A stretch of 5,032 bases of DNA from an uncultured Spirochaetales bacterium (GTDB lineage: Bacteria; Spirochaetota; Spirochaetia; Sphaerochaetales; Sphaerochaetaceae), in contig CASEZU010000075.1 in the NCBI GenBank assembly GCA_949292445.1, positions 1 through 5,032 of the forward strand. The letters run 5' to 3'. Position 1 is the first letter of the stretch; every line of letters starts with the position of its first letter. Shown piece after piece: positions 4,402-5,032 of this stretch. The position numbers were made by a program, and so were the translations under genes. The notes below the pieces were generated by a model, which was given only the letters and a program-made list of their open reading frames with translations, was not told the origin of the DNA and ran no database searches.

Positions 4402-5032
4402 TTGGGAAGGAAGAAGACAAGGGCGGCGGATATAAGGCGCCGCCTTAAGGAAGACGACGAGCCTGTATCACCGTTTGCATCAATAAAGCTGGTGGAGAAG
4501 AAGGAACCGGAGAAAAAGAAGGCAAAGCCTCCTGTGAAGCCTGTTCCCAGAAAGCCCTCTGAGATAGTGCAGGGCTATAATCCATCATCATCTTTTGCCG
4601 ATATCCTCTATGCCTATGAGCATACGGGAAATCCCTATGCGATGCCTTCAGCTGCCAGAAAATCGGAGATAGCCTCATCGAAAACGGATTTCGGAGCCAT
4701 CCTCGACAAATGGGAAGGCCGGGGCGTGGCTCCAAAGAAGAAAACTGCAGGCAAGGCTGAAGAGAAGAAAAGCTCCTATAAGCCCACAAAATCCTTTGGC
4801 GATATCCTTGCTTCATTCGAAGGCGGAAGTCCTGCTGCAAAGGAAAATCCCGCCGCGAAGGCTGAGATCGTCGAGGACATTCCTGACGGAGAGCCTCTCT
4901 TCAGAAAGGAGAATGAGGATGAGAAACGCGCTCCCGGCGCGGCCTGGTCAATATTCGGCAATAACAGCAGCTTTGTGAGGAAGGAGACAGAGAAGACCGC
5001 AGAGAGCAAAGCGGAAGAGGAGACGGGTAAAG
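4402..5032 (+). CDS. Lys/Glu-rich protein with F-x-x-I-L repeats, possible Smr-domain protein N-terminus (partial)
   Basis: An open frame of 210 codons begins at TTG 4402 and continues past the window end; no ATG or GTG lies near the 5' end. AGGGA (4386-4390) is 11 bases before the TTG, an acceptable but weak ribosome binding site. The frame reads MGRKKTRAADIRRRLKEDDE, then a Lys/Pro/Glu-rich stretch (29-55), and three spaced copies of a short motif: SFADILYAYE (64-73), DFGAILDKWE (96-105) and SFGDILASFE (131-140). Acidic and charged linkers separate them, and a further F-G-containing stretch (AWSIFGNNSSF) lies near the right edge. The codon pattern is regular and the frame has no stop, so it is a real gene. 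From memory, spirochaetal Smr (MutS2 C-terminal nuclease) proteins have long disordered N-termini with such F-G-D-I-L-x-x-W-E motifs; the Smr domain itself would lie outside the window, so this name is tentative. It lies 4 bases after the CBS-ACT stop codon, suggesting an operon. Confidence 0.75.
   Translation, partial: MGRKKTRAADIRRRLKEDDEPVSPFASIKLVEKKEPEKKKAKPPVKPVPRKPSEIVQGYNPSSSFADILYAYEHTGNPYAMPSAARKSEIASSKTDFGAILDKWEGRGVAPKKKTAGKAEEKKSSYKPTKSFGDILASFEGGSPAAKENPAAKAEIVEDIPDGEPLFRKENEDEKRAPGAAWSIFGNNSSFVRKETEKTAESKAEEETGK
4420..4446 (+). other. GC-rich hairpin at the start of the repeat-bearing gene
   Basis: A 9-bp stem (AGGGCGGCG with CGCCGCCTT, one G-U pair) closes a 9-base loop, GATATAAGG. 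It begins 18 bases after the proposed TTG start codon. Only two T end the 3' arm, so it is not a good terminator. In the mRNA it could slow initiation or ribosome progress on the second gene of the operon. Confidence 0.5.
4591..4821 (+). repeat. three degenerate protein-level repeats
   Basis: Three copies of a 10-residue motif with consensus [SD]-F-[GA]-x-I-L-x-x-[WFY]-E are encoded at 4591-4620, 4687-4716 and 4792-4821, with about 66-75 bases between copies. The similarity is at protein level; the DNA copies differ (for example TTTGCCGATATCCTC against TTCGGAGCCATCCTC), so this is an old repeat kept by selection and not a recent duplication. Confidence 0.7.

Noticed and set aside
4420..4446. 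Rho-independent terminator after the CBS-ACT gene
   Set aside because: The stem is strong but is followed by TTAAGGAAG and not by a T-run, and the open frame continues through it with a coding-like pattern.
4445..5009. Minus-strand open frames at 4445-4840 and 4776-5009
   Set aside because: They are antisense to the repeat-bearing gene, show no domain and no ribosome binding site, and the plus-strand frame has protein-level repeats that explain the sequence.

Overview
The window carries five protein genes on a moderate-GC bacterial chromosome. A relaxed lipobox lipoprotein, a beta-mannosidase-like protein, an AcuB-like CBS-ACT protein and a downstream protein with F-x-x-I-L repeats together suggest a free-living or gut spirochaete of the Sphaerochaeta/Treponema type. 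That assignment is inference from gene content; no rRNA or other decisive marker is present.

Left part (1-1502, plus strand): a secreted lipoprotein of about 407 residues, built of beta-rich acidic segments, is followed by a strong hairpin without a U-tract. Next comes a 66-67 residue helix-turn-helix protein that resembles the DNA-binding head of an IS transposase OrfA but has no transposase partner. Between this gene and the next one, positions 1503-1702 contain no gene but a dense series of inverted repeats. These include a plausible terminator for the plus-strand gene and a textbook rho-independent terminator for the converging minus-strand gene.

Middle part (1703-3604, minus strand): one long gene encodes a glycoside hydrolase family 2 protein of the beta-mannosidase type. 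It keeps the jelly-roll N-terminus, the start and end of the TIM barrel and a C-terminal beta region. The central barrel section that normally holds both catalytic glutamates is missing, with no frameshift. It has its own extended -10 promoter and terminator and is probably monocistronic. It is the strongest oddity of the window.

Right part (3605-5032, plus strand): a divergent intergenic region of about 145 bases precedes a CBS-CBS-ACT protein of the AcuB type with a very good ribosome binding site. Only 4 bases after its stop an open frame with a TTG start runs off the window end. Its Lys/Glu/Pro-rich, low-complexity sequence carries three copies of an F-x-x-I-L-(x)3-E motif, and it may be the N-terminal arm of a spirochaetal Smr-domain protein. 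The two genes probably form an operon.

I see no CRISPR array, tRNA, rRNA, complete insertion sequence or recognisable defence system. The points most worth following up are the catalytically gutted GH2 protein, the hairpin-rich convergent region and the repeat-bearing protein at the right edge.
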